Source: Herbinix sp. (lineage in GTDB: Bacteria > Bacillota > Clostridia > Lachnospirales > Lachnospiraceae). From it: 61,766 nt of DNA. This document shows positions 1 through 8,461 of the stretch, in pieces. The stretch spans positions 1-61,766 of the forward strand of contig JAQZBN010000021.1 in the NCBI GenBank assembly GCA_029238935.1, written 5' to 3'. Position 1 is the stretch's first letter. Each line of letters opens with the position of its first letter. Position numbers and translations under genes: made by a program. The notes beneath the pieces were generated by a model. It worked only from the letters and a program-made list of their open reading frames with translations. It was not told the origin of the DNA and ran no database searches.

Positions 1-159
1 ATTATATCAAAACCAGCGGTTTCATGCTATTTTTATGCCAGAATTTATTGAATTTTCAAGGTGCATAGTCACTTATTCATGTGCGAAGTTTGAGTTAATA
101 ATATGTCCGATTGTCCTCAAAGGTAGAATATGGTAATCTAATTAAGGAGTAATTACAAC

Positions 160-204
160 ATGCGAATGATGGGTGCAGTTCTTGTTAGTGATATTCACAA
201 TTAA
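160..204 (+). other. possible 14-codon mini-ORF ahead of pncB
   Basis: A short reading frame (MRMMGAVLVSDIHN then TAA) has an AAGGAG motif at 144-149, about 10 bases before its ATG. It ends 21 bases before the pncB start. It could be a leader peptide, the remnant of a lost gene, or chance. No function is claimed; the RBS is the only support. The remaining sequence of 1-159 shows nothing else I recognise. Confidence 0.2.
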
Positions 205-225
205 AAAGAGAGTGAGGACTTTTGA

Positions 226-1680
226 GTGAAAAATAAATTATTAAAAAGAAACTTATCCATGCTTATGGATTATTATGAGTTGACAATGAGTAATGAATAC
301 TTCGTTAACGGCTTCAAAGATACTTTTGTAACATTTGATTATTTCTTCCGTAACATACCAGATAAGGGAGGTTTCGTAATCACTGCTGGTTTGGAACAGT
401 TTGTAGAATATATTCAAAGCATTGAATTTACTGATGCAAACATAAAATATTTGAGAAAGCAAGGTATTTTCAGTGAAGATTTTCTCAAATACTTAAGAAA
501 TTTCAAATTTACAGGCGATGTATATGTAGTTCCAGAAGGTACTCCTGTATTTGGGTATGAGCCTATCATAACGGTAGTTGCTCCGATTATCGAAGCTCAG
601 TTAATTGAGACAATGTTGCTTCTTACCATGAATCATCAAAGCCTTATTGCCACAAAAACAAACCGTATGGTTCGTTCGGCACAGGGAAGACCCGTATATG
701 AATTTGGTTCTCGAAGAGCACAGGGTTATGATGGAGCAGAATACGGTGCAAGAGCCTCCTATATTGGAGGAGCATCTGGTACTGCTTGTACAAAAGCAGG
801 TGAAATGTTTGACATCCCTGTTATTGGGACTATGGCACATAGCAATGTACAGTTTTTAGTATCAGAATATGATGCATTTAAAATGTATGCTAAAACCTAC
901 CCGTCAACATGTTCTTTATTGGTTGATACTTATGACGTATTAAAATCTGGCATTCCTAATGCTATAAAAGTATGGGATCAAGAGGTTGTGCCAAGAGGTT
1001 TTAGACCAAAGGGTATACGACTTGACTCTGGCGACCTTGCATATTTGTCAAAGAAAGGCAGAGCGTTACTCGATAAAGCAGGTTATCCTGATGCAAAAAT
1101 AGGAGCATCTAATTCTCTTAGTGAATACGTTGTACGGGATTTATTAACACAGCAAGCAAAGATTGATTGGTTTGGTATAGGTGAAAAGTTAATTACGTCT
1201 TCAACAGAACCGTACCTTGGTGGTGTTTACAAACTTACATCTGTTTTGACAGATGGAGAGTATGTACCAAGAATTAAACTTTCCGAAAACACTGAAAAAA
1301 TTACAAATCCTGGATACAAAAAAGTTTGGAGACTTTATGAAAGAGAAACAGGAAAAGCAATTGCTGATGTACTTACTCTTCATGATGAAATTATCGATGA
1401 TACTAAGCCTTATGTATTGTTTGACCCGAATGCAACATGGAAGAAAAAGACAGTTACAGATTACGTTGCAAAGGAACTGCAAGTTCAAGTTTTTAATAAA
1501 GGAGAATTGGTTTATCAACTTCCTACGGTAACAGAGCTTCAAGCATTCTGTAAAGAGCAGATTGATACTCTTTGGGAGGAGTTCTTACGTTTTGAAAATC
1601 CTCCAAAGTACTATGTTGATTTGTCGCAGAAATTATGGGAAATGAAAGAGGAACTAATCGAAGAACATTCTTTTAAATAA
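226..1680 (+). CDS. pncB: nicotinate phosphoribosyltransferase
   Basis: This 484-residue cytoplasmic enzyme makes nicotinate mononucleotide from nicotinate and PRPP, with ATP hydrolysis, in the Preiss-Handler NAD salvage pathway. The sequence carries family landmarks: an N-terminal MLMDYYELTMS segment, the EFGSRRAQGYDGA stretch, GTMAHS with His205 (the position autophosphorylated in the family), and a GIRLDSGDL phosphate-binding segment. Length matches the Gram-positive type. The start is GTG at 226 with a GTGAGG-like RBS just upstream (212-217). It stands alone; no nicotinamidase or NAD synthase gene is adjacent. A hairpin terminator follows at 1699. The family call is very secure. Confidence 0.96.
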   Translation: MKNKLLKRNLSMLMDYYELTMSNEYFVNGFKDTFVTFDYFFRNIPDKGGFVITAGLEQFVEYIQSIEFTDANIKYLRKQGIFSEDFLKYLRNFKFTGDVYVVPEGTPVFGYEPIITVVAPIIEAQLIETMLLLTMNHQSLIATKTNRMVRSAQGRPVYEFGSRRAQGYDGAEYGARASYIGGASGTACTKAGEMFDIPVIGTMAHSNVQFLVSEYDAFKMYAKTYPSTCSLLVDTYDVLKSGIPNAIKVWDQEVVPRGFRPKGIRLDSGDLAYLSKKGRALLDKAGYPDAKIGASNSLSEYVVRDLLTQQAKIDWFGIGEKLITSSTEPYLGGVYKLTSVLTDGEYVPRIKLSENTEKITNPGYKKVWRLYERETGKAIADVLTLHDEIIDDTKPYVLFDPNATWKKKTVTDYVAKELQVQVFNKGELVYQLPTVTELQAFCKEQIDTLWEEFLRFENPPKYYVDLSQKLWEMKEELIEEHSFK

Positions 1681-1698
1681 CAAACATTATTATTAAGA

Positions 1699-1735
1699 GG
1701 CTCTTACGTAGTTGATAACTTATGTAAGAGCTTTA
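1699..1735 (+). terminator. Hairpin terminator after pncB
   Basis: GCTCTTACGTA (1700-1710) pairs with TATGTAAGAGC (1721-1731) around a short loop, followed by TTTA. The T tract is short, so termination may be partial. Confidence 0.6.
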
Positions 1736-1753
1736 CTCATAAGGGGGTAAACG

Positions 1754-1828
1754 ATGAATAAAAATAGCTTATTTAGCAAAAAAGTCTTGCGCTTTTATTT
1801 TATATCTAGTCATTATGAATTAAATTGA
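1754..1828 (+). other. 24-codon ORF with RBS, probably a gene remnant
   Basis: An AAGGGGG motif at 1741-1747 precedes ATG 1754, and the frame encodes 24 residues (MNKNSLFSKKVLRFYF...) before TGA at 1826. The good RBS and the abrupt end suggest the 5' end of a lost gene, or a small peptide. No family is recognisable. Confidence 0.25.
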
Positions 1829-1873
1829 TAATGGTAGAAAATGTAATTAAAATATAGTATAATCTAGAAAAGA
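1829..1873 (+). repeat. 45-bp duplicated promoter-like block, copy A
   Basis: This 45-bp sequence recurs at 9226-9270 with 43 of 45 positions identical. It contains TAGAAA (1835-1840), a 17-bp spacer, and TATAAT (1858-1863), which fits a sigma-A promoter with a weak -35 box. It would drive the GNAT gene at 2009. Confidence 0.6.
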
Positions 1874-2008
1874 ATCGCTATTTCTTACACATATGAACAT
1901 TAGATATTTAATTGTTTCTGAAATATTAGTTTGTCAGGATGTGAGTAATTAAATTGGCTGTTGATTCTTACTGGAAGAAAAGTATTTTTATAGTATCGGA
2001 GGTTGTAT

Positions 2009-2452
2009 ATGGATATTGAAATACGTGATATGAAAGCAGATGATTATTCTGAAATATTATTGTTATGGAATAATGAATTAGGAAATCGCAATATTACTGC
2101 TGATAATATTTCTTCACGGCTTGAAAGAATGAATAAGGATAAAAACTACAGAACCTTTGTCGCAGTGTTTGAAAATAAGGTGGTAGGCTTTATTACGATG
2201 GTTCAAACAATGGCTATAGAGTACGAAATAGGATATTTAAAAATCAATGGTATTGCTGTAAAAGAAAATTTCCAAGGACAAGGAATAGGTACTAAACTTC
2301 TTAAATATGCTGAAGATTATGCTATAGAGAATGGAATTTCTCGACTTTTATTAAATAGCGGATTTCAACGTACAAAAGCACATGCCTTTTATGATTCAAA
2401 AGGGTTTGACAAATTGTCTTATTGCTTCTCTAAAAATATTAAGTTACGCTAA
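2009..2452 (+). CDS. GNAT-family N-acetyltransferase
   Basis: A 147-residue single-domain GNAT protein that transfers the acetyl group of acetyl-CoA to an unknown amine. The acetyl-CoA binding motif A is visible as IAVKENFQGQGIGTKLLKYA, with the QGQGIGT pyrophosphate-binding loop. The C-terminal AHAFYDSKGFDK matches the usual FYxxxGF motif B. GGAGG at 1998-2002 sits six bases before ATG 2009, so that ATG is preferred over the in-frame TTG at 2003. Substrate cannot be predicted. It is one of several GNAT genes in the first 20 kb. Confidence 0.9.
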   Translation: MDIEIRDMKADDYSEILLLWNNELGNRNITADNISSRLERMNKDKNYRTFVAVFENKVVGFITMVQTMAIEYEIGYLKINGIAVKENFQGQGIGTKLLKYAEDYAIENGISRLLLNSGFQRTKAHAFYDSKGFDKLSYCFSKNIKLR

Positions 2453-2493
2453 TATTACGCATATCAATATAGTAGTTGAGGAGGGGATATCAA

Positions 2494-3045
2494 TTGAAGA
2501 AACTCAGAATATTATTAGTATCTATTGTTGGTATATTTGTATTAGCTGGCTGCAATAGAACAAGTAGTGATCCTGATTTGCAGATTCTAGGTGTTAATAC
2601 TAAAAATATTGACAGAATAGAAATAATTCATGGAAATATAATCTTATATCCAGATTTTGACCAGAAAGATAATTTAACACTAATTGAAGACTTTAGTACA
2701 GCCTTAGATAATACAGGTGATAAAATAGAAACCTTAGACGAAAATTTAGGCATTGATTTGGTTGATGCTGAAGCATATGCTCAAAATGATGCAGAAAATT
2801 ATTTTGTCTATATTACTTTTTCAAATCAACAGACATTAAGTTTGAAAAATAATAGTAAGGAAGAACAACAAAATTGTGACGGTGTTTTATTTGATATAAA
2901 TAATATGAAGTTGCATTGGAGTAAAGATAACAAATTTGTGGGAACAATGGGTTATTCAAAAAACTCTCAAAGTATTGAAAAAGCGTATTCGACATTTCTT
3001 AATGATATTAAGAATATATTTATTGATTTAGGAAATGGCGTATGA
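2494..3045 (+). CDS. putative lipoprotein of unknown function
   Basis: A 183-residue protein with a lipoprotein signal: a basic start (KKLR), a hydrophobic stretch, and a lipobox LAGC, after which the cysteine would be diacylated and anchor the protein to the outer face of the membrane. The mature part is acidic and asparagine-rich with no domain I recognise. The start is TTG 2494 with GAGGAGGGG at 2478-2486 about eight bases upstream; the earlier in-frame TTG at 2476 would overlap that RBS. It lies 41 bases after the GNAT gene and may share its transcript. Confidence 0.75.
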   Translation: MKKLRILLVSIVGIFVLAGCNRTSSDPDLQILGVNTKNIDRIEIIHGNIILYPDFDQKDNLTLIEDFSTALDNTGDKIETLDENLGIDLVDAEAYAQNDAENYFVYITFSNQQTLSLKNNSKEEQQNCDGVLFDINNMKLHWSKDNKFVGTMGYSKNSQSIEKAYSTFLNDIKNIFIDLGNGV

Positions 3046-3162
3046 AAGAGTCTGAATATAATTTGAAAGTATGCTAATACACAAGCGGTTCAAGGGGATC
3101 TACGATCCGAATCATGGGATTGGAGCTTAGAGTAAGTTTTTTGGAATTCAAATAAAAAGTAA

Positions 3163-3193
3163 TTGACTCTTAACTTAACTTCAGGCTTAGAAT
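3163..3193 (+). promoter_or_regulatory. MerR-type promoter with 19-bp spacer
   Basis: TTGACT (3163-3168) and TAGAAT (3188-3193) are separated by exactly 19 bp. That is the long spacer typical of promoters activated by MerR-family proteins, which untwist the DNA. It lies just upstream of a MerR gene, so autoregulation is inferred. The dyad within the spacer is poor compared with the one at 6626. Confidence 0.65.
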
Positions 3194-3237
3194 GCATATG
3201 AAAGGTACTTTCAAAATTATACACGGAGGTGAAGATC

Positions 3238-4545
3238 TTGAGAATTGGAGAATTTGCTGAGATCTGTGATACAAAGATATCAGTGCTGCGCCATTACGAT
3301 AAAGAAGGGCTTTTGCTCCCGGAATTTATCGATCGTATCACAGGCTACCGATATTATTCTGCTAACCAAGTAGTCGATTTCAAAAAGATAACTGCGCTAA
3401 AACAAGCGGGATTCTCATTGAAAGAGATAAAAAGCATATTATCAAAATCAGATAATACAAAGGTTATCCTTGACAATATCAGCAGAAAGAAAACAGAACT
3501 CATGAGATTGCTTTCAAATCTGGAAGAAGCAAAAAACATTATGTTAGGAGCTGAAAATATGCAGAATGCAATTATTATTGAAAATGAAAGCGGAGTTGAG
3601 ATGCGTTTATCAGTAAACAATCCCGTTATGAATTTTCGTGATGTCTGCGAGATGTTGGAAAAAGAAGTAAATCGTTTGGATTATCAGCGTATCTCAGGGT
3701 TTAGAACGTATGGTGAAAGGGATTCGGATTGGCTTGTGATTGCCGTCGATGTCATAAAACTTAACCAAGAAGTTAAAGTATTAAATGATAATATTCAGAT
3801 TCCATTTGAATATGACGATGTGGTTGGAAAATGGGAAGTTGTTGGTGATTTTGCGGTAAAAGATGACTTTTATGCTGGTTCGAAAACGAATGAAGCTTTT
3901 TATGGTGATGTTAAGAAGCAAATATATTTCCTGCCAAGAGGAGAGAGATACTGGTGCTATGGCTGGACTAAGGGACTTCTTATCATAGAGACAGGCGATG
4001 GCACCTCAGTAAATCCATATGAAGTGGAAGAGCATAACGGACAACGGTATATGTTCATCCAAAGCAAATCGTATTATTATCGCCGTGGCGGTATGCCAAC
4101 CGTACTCGTGCTTCGCCAGCTTGACCGTAACTCATATCGCAAACAGGACATCACCAGATACGATCACATTGATATGCCCTATGTGCCGGACAAGAATGTA
4201 CTTGGGAAATGGAAAGCTATCTATTATCTACGCTCAATCGAAGAATTTGATCCGAATAATAAGGAAGACGAGGAAAGACTGTTTTTTAAACGGATTGAAT
4301 TTTTAGAAGAAGGTAACTGTACCAGTTTATACGGTAATAATACAATCGAAGGTGACCAAATGCAGGTTTGGACTAAAGGTTATATTCTAAGAAAATGGGA
4401 TCGTACAGCTTGTGCCTATGAGCTACGAGTTGATAATGACAAGGATTATCTTATAATTGAATGGAAAAGCGGAGATTATTGTTGGGGCGGATATGACACC
4501 GATTATTATGTATTTGTGCGAGATGACAATAAAACGAATACATAA
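3238..4545 (+). CDS. MerR-family regulator with large C-terminal sensor region
   Basis: A 435-residue protein. Residues 1-70 are a MerR winged helix (RIGEFAEICDTKISVLRHYD, then GYRYYSANQ), followed by a coiled-coil dimerisation helix to about residue 115. The rest is a long beta-rich region with two similar segments that begin VVGKWEVV and VLGKWKAI and are rich in Tyr and Trp (YWCYGW, DYCWGGYDTDYYVF). This looks like an internally duplicated lipocalin-like or effector-binding fold. TTG 3238 is chosen because GGAGGTG at 3225-3231 is correctly spaced for it; GTG 3229 overlaps the RBS. A 19-bp-spacer promoter lies upstream. The inducer is unknown. Confidence 0.85.
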   Translation: MRIGEFAEICDTKISVLRHYDKEGLLLPEFIDRITGYRYYSANQVVDFKKITALKQAGFSLKEIKSILSKSDNTKVILDNISRKKTELMRLLSNLEEAKNIMLGAENMQNAIIIENESGVEMRLSVNNPVMNFRDVCEMLEKEVNRLDYQRISGFRTYGERDSDWLVIAVDVIKLNQEVKVLNDNIQIPFEYDDVVGKWEVVGDFAVKDDFYAGSKTNEAFYGDVKKQIYFLPRGERYWCYGWTKGLLIIETGDGTSVNPYEVEEHNGQRYMFIQSKSYYYRRGGMPTVLVLRQLDRNSYRKQDITRYDHIDMPYVPDKNVLGKWKAIYYLRSIEEFDPNNKEDEERLFFKRIEFLEEGNCTSLYGNNTIEGDQMQVWTKGYILRKWDRTACAYELRVDNDKDYLIIEWKSGDYCWGGYDTDYYVFVRDDNKTNT

Positions 4546-4629
4546 GAAAAAATGGCATATTGCTGGAATCCAGAATAAGGACAGTCGGAATGAAGAGGGC
4601 AAAGACCAAAATAACGTGGGAAAGTATAA

Positions 4630-4715
4630 AAGGAAAGAATTACCTATAGAAAGTGAACCACTGAGCTAGCAGTTTAGTGCTTGTTTTAGAATGCGAAGTA
4701 GAAAGTTTATATTAG
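4630..4715 (+). repeat. duplicated intergenic block, copy A (relic of a coding end)
   Basis: This segment resembles 23449-23541. Both contain GGAAAGAATTACCT, then AGTGAAC, ACTG, an AGCAGTTT core, and a TTATATTAG tail. In one frame it reads KRKELPIESEPLS then a stop, against KWKELPEESELLRQQF in the other copy, so both look like decayed 3' ends of the same kind of gene. Each copy lies directly before an unrelated gene of unknown function. Confidence 0.55.
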
Positions 4716-4731
4716 GTGGGGTGAGATAAAT

Positions 4732-5460
4732 ATGAAATACGAAGCAATAAACGAATTATCAAATTTTGAATATCACGATTCAATTATAGAAAAAATTTAT
4801 TTTAAAAACAATCAAATGATATGGGAAGTGCGGAATATAAATGCGACAACAGAAAATAGTCAAAATAATTTTGATAATCATATGTGTGTTGTAAAAGCAG
4901 TAATGATTTTTGAAAATGCACAAATAGAGAGCGTTGTTTTCGGTGGGTATCAGATGTACGACTGTAATAATGTATTGTTAGAATCAAAAGAAGAAGTGAT
5001 TGCATCACCGGAAGAATATGATGATATATTTAAATCAATAGACGGGGTTTCTATATATAGTTTAAATTCGTTTTCAGTTCTTGATGACGGACGATACAAA
5101 GTATGCTTTAATACGAAATGCGACATTACGGTTATATTTTCCAAATCGATTATAAAGTGGGATGATTACAGTGGAATGGCATGGTATGAAAGTGTGGAAT
5201 TTAAGAAATACAGGGAAGAACACAGCCTTTCTTGGGTAAAATTTCTTGAAGAAAATAAAATTGGCAATGTTATAGATATAAAAGTAAAAGAAGTTTATTA
5301 TCCGAGGATGGTTTACGTCGAGATTCTACCGAGTTTGTGCAGTCAAATCACCCTTAAAGTAGGCGATGTTTTTATTAAGGGTGAGATTCATAAAGCTGAA
5401 ATCACCTACATTAACGAAGAAACGCACCAAATTTTATTAGCTATATGCGAAAAATCGTGA
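4732..5460 (+). CDS. hypothetical protein, 242 aa
   Basis: A soluble protein with no signal peptide or membrane segment and no motif I can assign. It starts MKYEAINELSNFEYHD and is rich in beta-prone residues, with acidic and aromatic segments such as DDYSGMAWYESVEF. The ELSNFEYHDS opening resembles some small Firmicutes proteins of the DUF or immunity kind, but I cannot name a family. The GGTGGGGTGAG stretch upstream of ATG 4732 is a good RBS. The gene lies right after the duplicated block at 4630 and 30 bases before a lipoprotein gene, with which it may be co-transcribed. Confidence 0.7.
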   Translation: MKYEAINELSNFEYHDSIIEKIYFKNNQMIWEVRNINATTENSQNNFDNHMCVVKAVMIFENAQIESVVFGGYQMYDCNNVLLESKEEVIASPEEYDDIFKSIDGVSIYSLNSFSVLDDGRYKVCFNTKCDITVIFSKSIIKWDDYSGMAWYESVEFKKYREEHSLSWVKFLEENKIGNVIDIKVKEVYYPRMVYVEILPSLCSQITLKVGDVFIKGEIHKAEITYINEETHQILLAICEKS

Positions 5461-5490
5461 GGTATGCTTAATATTAAGTAGGGGATAAGT

Positions 5491-6456
5491 ATGGTATTTA
5501 TAAAAAAATGTTTTGTTTCGTTGATTTTGGTATTATATTGTTTTCTTCTGCCAGGTTGTTCAGTTGATAAAAACGATCAAAAGGCAGATGAACTATATAG
5601 TGATGATACGGATGAAGAATCAGATGAATTAAAAGGTGTTTGGATAGAATCAGAATATGAAACATACAAGGTTGGTATTACGAATGTGAGAGTAAAATGG
5701 TACAATTCATTATTTGATACAATGATGTTTGGACAGCCTTTTATTTTGGAAGAAAACATAAATGGTAAATGGAAAAAGGTAAGAAAAGAAACGAATAGTA
5801 ATTATGGGTTTACTCTTGAAGGATTGATTTTAGATTCGAACAACACCAGATGGCATACATATGATTTATCTTGTTATACGGATGGTCTGACCTCAGGAGA
5901 ATATCGCATATCAGCCAGCTTTTTTAGGAATACATTAGATGGGAATGATTATGGTGCTGGTAATTATCCGGAATACCAAGTATATGGATATTTTAACGTA
6001 GGAGATATAAGCACTAAGAGAAATTTAACTGTTTTAGATGATACAAAGATAGAGTATTTAAATGACGAATATCATTTTGCTATTTATTTACCAAAAGAGT
6101 GGGAAGGTTTGCAGGTAATTAAGGAGCAGCAAACGGGTAATAAAGAGTGGGATGAATTATTTAGAAAAATTGATAAAGAGTTTATAATAATAAATTTACG
6201 GCATCCTCAATGGACGAAAAAGACACCATATCAAGATATTTCGTTTGTTATATTTAGGACGGAACAATGGAATAAAAATTTGAATGCTGCAACGAATGAA
6301 GATTATGATTTACTTCCTCAAAGTGTGCCAGGGGGTAATTATTTATTTGTTATTCGATTAAATCCAACGGCTTACATTGGCACATTAAATGGCTATAACG
6401 AAGTTTTAGAGATTATCGGAGATGATTATTTTAATAGTTTTGTACATGATTATTAA
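5491..6456 (+). CDS. lipoprotein with bacterial Ig-like domain
   Basis: A 321-residue exported lipoprotein: hydrophobic signal and lipobox LPGC, then an acidic linker (KADELYSDDTDEESDE). Residues about 50-170 resemble the Ig-like domain of Firmicutes surface lipoproteins (Big_14 type), with a YKVGITNVRVKWYN opening, FGQPFILEENINGKWKKV, and a closing SGEYRISASF strand. The C-terminal 150 residues (EYHFAIYLPKEWEGLQV...) are a separate unassigned domain. ATG 5491 follows AGGGGAT. It is probably co-transcribed with the upstream 242-residue gene. Its role at the cell surface is unknown. Confidence 0.8.
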   Translation: MVFIKKCFVSLILVLYCFLLPGCSVDKNDQKADELYSDDTDEESDELKGVWIESEYETYKVGITNVRVKWYNSLFDTMMFGQPFILEENINGKWKKVRKETNSNYGFTLEGLILDSNNTRWHTYDLSCYTDGLTSGEYRISASFFRNTLDGNDYGAGNYPEYQVYGYFNVGDISTKRNLTVLDDTKIEYLNDEYHFAIYLPKEWEGLQVIKEQQTGNKEWDELFRKIDKEFIIINLRHPQWTKKTPYQDISFVIFRTEQWNKNLNAATNEDYDLLPQSVPGGNYLFVIRLNPTAYIGTLNGYNEVLEIIGDDYFNSFVHDY

Positions 6457-6619
6457 ACATACTATATATGACTTGTAACAATGGTGTAAAGCAATTATTC
6501 ACAATTCATTATAACGGAAAAATAAGCAACTCATTAACTATCGTAGGGTTAAAGAGAATACGGTTTCACAATTGCTTCGAATGAGACTGGAGAATTATTA
6601 TTTAATTCATAAAAACTTC

Positions 6620-6650
6620 TTGACTCTTACCTTAAGTAAGACTTTATGAT
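6620..6650 (+). promoter_or_regulatory. MerR-type promoter and operator
   Basis: TTGACT (6620-6625) and TATGAT (6645-6650) are 19 bp apart. The spacer holds the exact dyad CTTAC-N5-GTAAG at 6626-6640. This arrangement is the hallmark of MerR-family operators and lies 32 bp before a MerR gene, so it is very likely its own autoregulated promoter. Confidence 0.82.
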
Positions 6651-6681
6651 TATGACATAACACAAAAAAAGGAGTTTTTTT

Positions 6682-7986
6682 ATGTTGATAAAAATCGGAG
6701 AAGTTACAAATAAGTTTGGGATATCACATCGCTCTCTGTATTATTGGGAAAGCGTGGGGATTCTGAAAAGCAATCGCGGTGAAAACGATTACCGTTATTA
6801 TGATGAGGATAATATTAAGAAGATAAAGCAAATTGTGATACTGCGAAAACTAAGGCTATCCATACCTTCAATACAAGAAATTTTTACTTCAAACGAATTG
6901 TCAAAAGTGATAGCAGTATTTGCAGATCATTTAGATGAAACCAAAAAGGAAACCGAACAGCTTAACGCATTGGGAACCATTTTAAGGCAGCTTCTTAATA
7001 TGCTCAATGATAGAAATGACATGAACAGTATATATCAATATCTTGATACAACTCACAATACCGAATCGGATGAACTCAAAGCTGCTTTTAAAGCGGTTTT
7101 ATCGGAACCTATAAAGGAAATTGCAGTAGAAATTCCTTCAGAACCGATTGTGGACATTACGGAGATCGACCTATTATTGGAACACATGACAAAAGAGGAT
7201 ATTGGTACGGTTACAGATGTAATCAAGAAGTGTTACATAAATACAAAAGAGATAGAAAAGCTGTTCTTCTATTGTAATTTTGAAAATCAACTTAATATGC
7301 CGGATTGTTCTCATTACTATAAAATTGTTCAAAATGGAGAGTGCATCGGCGCAATCAATTTAACTCATGTTGGTATGGAAGCCATGTTAATCCGTTGCCT
7401 TGCTTACGGTGATCCCGATAATAATATCTATTTATTCGAGCTGTTAAAACAGAAGCATCCTAACATCTTGTGTTGGAATATCTACTTTCCTAATAATGCC
7501 GATAATAAAGAAGATTTTTGCTATGATTGGGAGGGTAAAAAGCGTCAGTTTGCTGAAGATAACGGATTCTCTTTTTATACAGATGCCCGATGGCACCGCT
7601 ATATCAAAATGCTAAAACCACATGATGAGGTTTATAACAGCAGCCGTTATCGGTTTGCCTTATTAGATGGTTCAATGGACGGAGTTTCCTTCCGGTTCTT
7701 TGGAGTAGATCAACTTGATTTCTATGATGGAAAAATGACGAATTGGCGGATCAACGACTGTGATTTTAGTGGTGCAATTATATACGACACATGGTTAGGT
7801 AATAGTAAAATTTATGATAGCTCATTGGATAACAGTGATTTTCGGTATGCTAATTTTACTGGAAGTACTTTTTATGGAGGTAATTTAAAAAACTGTCAAA
7901 TAAATCAATGCGACATACAAGGTCTAACTATTGATGGAATTAATGTAAAGGAGGCATTGGAGTTTTATAAAAAACGTTCCAACTAA
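6682..7986 (+). CDS. MerR-family regulator with C-terminal pentapeptide repeats
   Basis: A 434-residue protein. Residues 1-70 form a MerR DNA-binding domain (IGEVTNKFGISHRSLYYWE, then NDYRYYDEDN). A coiled-coil helix follows to about residue 115. Residues about 165-315 form a compact middle domain (YYKIVQNGECIGAINLTHVG) resembling a GNAT-like fold. The last 75 residues are pentapeptide-like repeats (DSSLD, NSDFR, YANFT, GSTFY, GGNLK), a right-handed beta-helix. AAAGGAG precedes ATG 6682. The MerR-plus-pentapeptide layout is unusual. Pentapeptide proteins of the Qnr type mimic DNA and protect gyrase, but that activity is not shown here. Confidence 0.87.
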   Translation: MLIKIGEVTNKFGISHRSLYYWESVGILKSNRGENDYRYYDEDNIKKIKQIVILRKLRLSIPSIQEIFTSNELSKVIAVFADHLDETKKETEQLNALGTILRQLLNMLNDRNDMNSIYQYLDTTHNTESDELKAAFKAVLSEPIKEIAVEIPSEPIVDITEIDLLLEHMTKEDIGTVTDVIKKCYINTKEIEKLFFYCNFENQLNMPDCSHYYKIVQNGECIGAINLTHVGMEAMLIRCLAYGDPDNNIYLFELLKQKHPNILCWNIYFPNNADNKEDFCYDWEGKKRQFAEDNGFSFYTDARWHRYIKMLKPHDEVYNSSRYRFALLDGSMDGVSFRFFGVDQLDFYDGKMTNWRINDCDFSGAIIYDTWLGNSKIYDSSLDNSDFRYANFTGSTFYGGNLKNCQINQCDIQGLTIDGINVKEALEFYKKRSN

Positions 7987-8052
7987 CCATAAATCTATAT
8001 TGGTTTAATGCATATCTTTTCTCAATGGTGTGTCAAATAAATAAGTTTTTAG

Positions 8053-8085
8053 CCAGACATTTAGTATGACATATTAAATGCCTGG
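8053..8085 (+). terminator. hairpin terminator after the MerR-pentapeptide gene
   Basis: CCAGACATTTA pairs with TAAATGCCTGG around a 10-base loop (one A-C mismatch), followed by ATTACTTTT. A plausible but imperfect Rho-independent terminator. Confidence 0.5.
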
Positions 8086-8461
8086 ATTACTTTTAAAAGT
8101 CTATAATAATATAATGATTAACCTCTCTTTTCTGCACAGCCAGGAAATCATCTGTGTTCTACTAATTATGTAATTGATCAGGATCAAATTGATTGCATTA
8201 TAAAAATAGATATTTAATTTTAACTTTTATTTTGTAATAGAAATTTATGGTAGTGCATTGGTGCTTTTTGTAATACAATACATATAAGATAACACTATTT
8301 ACAAAGCAAATTGAAATTTTTTTCACATGGAAAGGGACTGGGTTATGTATTGTCATATCTTTGTAGGTACAAATAGGATTCGTTAACCTAATAATTTATG
8401 ATAGCTAATTACTTTAGCTTATTTTGTTATGCGAAAAAATATATCCTATGAGGTAAAAACC
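8086..8461 (+). other. AT-rich non-coding stretch
   Basis: I see no gene, RNA or clear repeat here. It must carry the promoter for the kinase-like gene at 8462, but several AT-rich boxes compete and none stands out. The in-frame ATG at 8429 lacks an RBS and is not taken as the gene start. Confidence 0.4.

Noticed and set aside
4457..4669. Plus-strand ORF of 70 codons across the MerR stop
   Set aside because: It lies mostly inside the MerR gene in another frame. Only its tail (KRKELPIESEPLS) is of interest, as part of the duplicated block.
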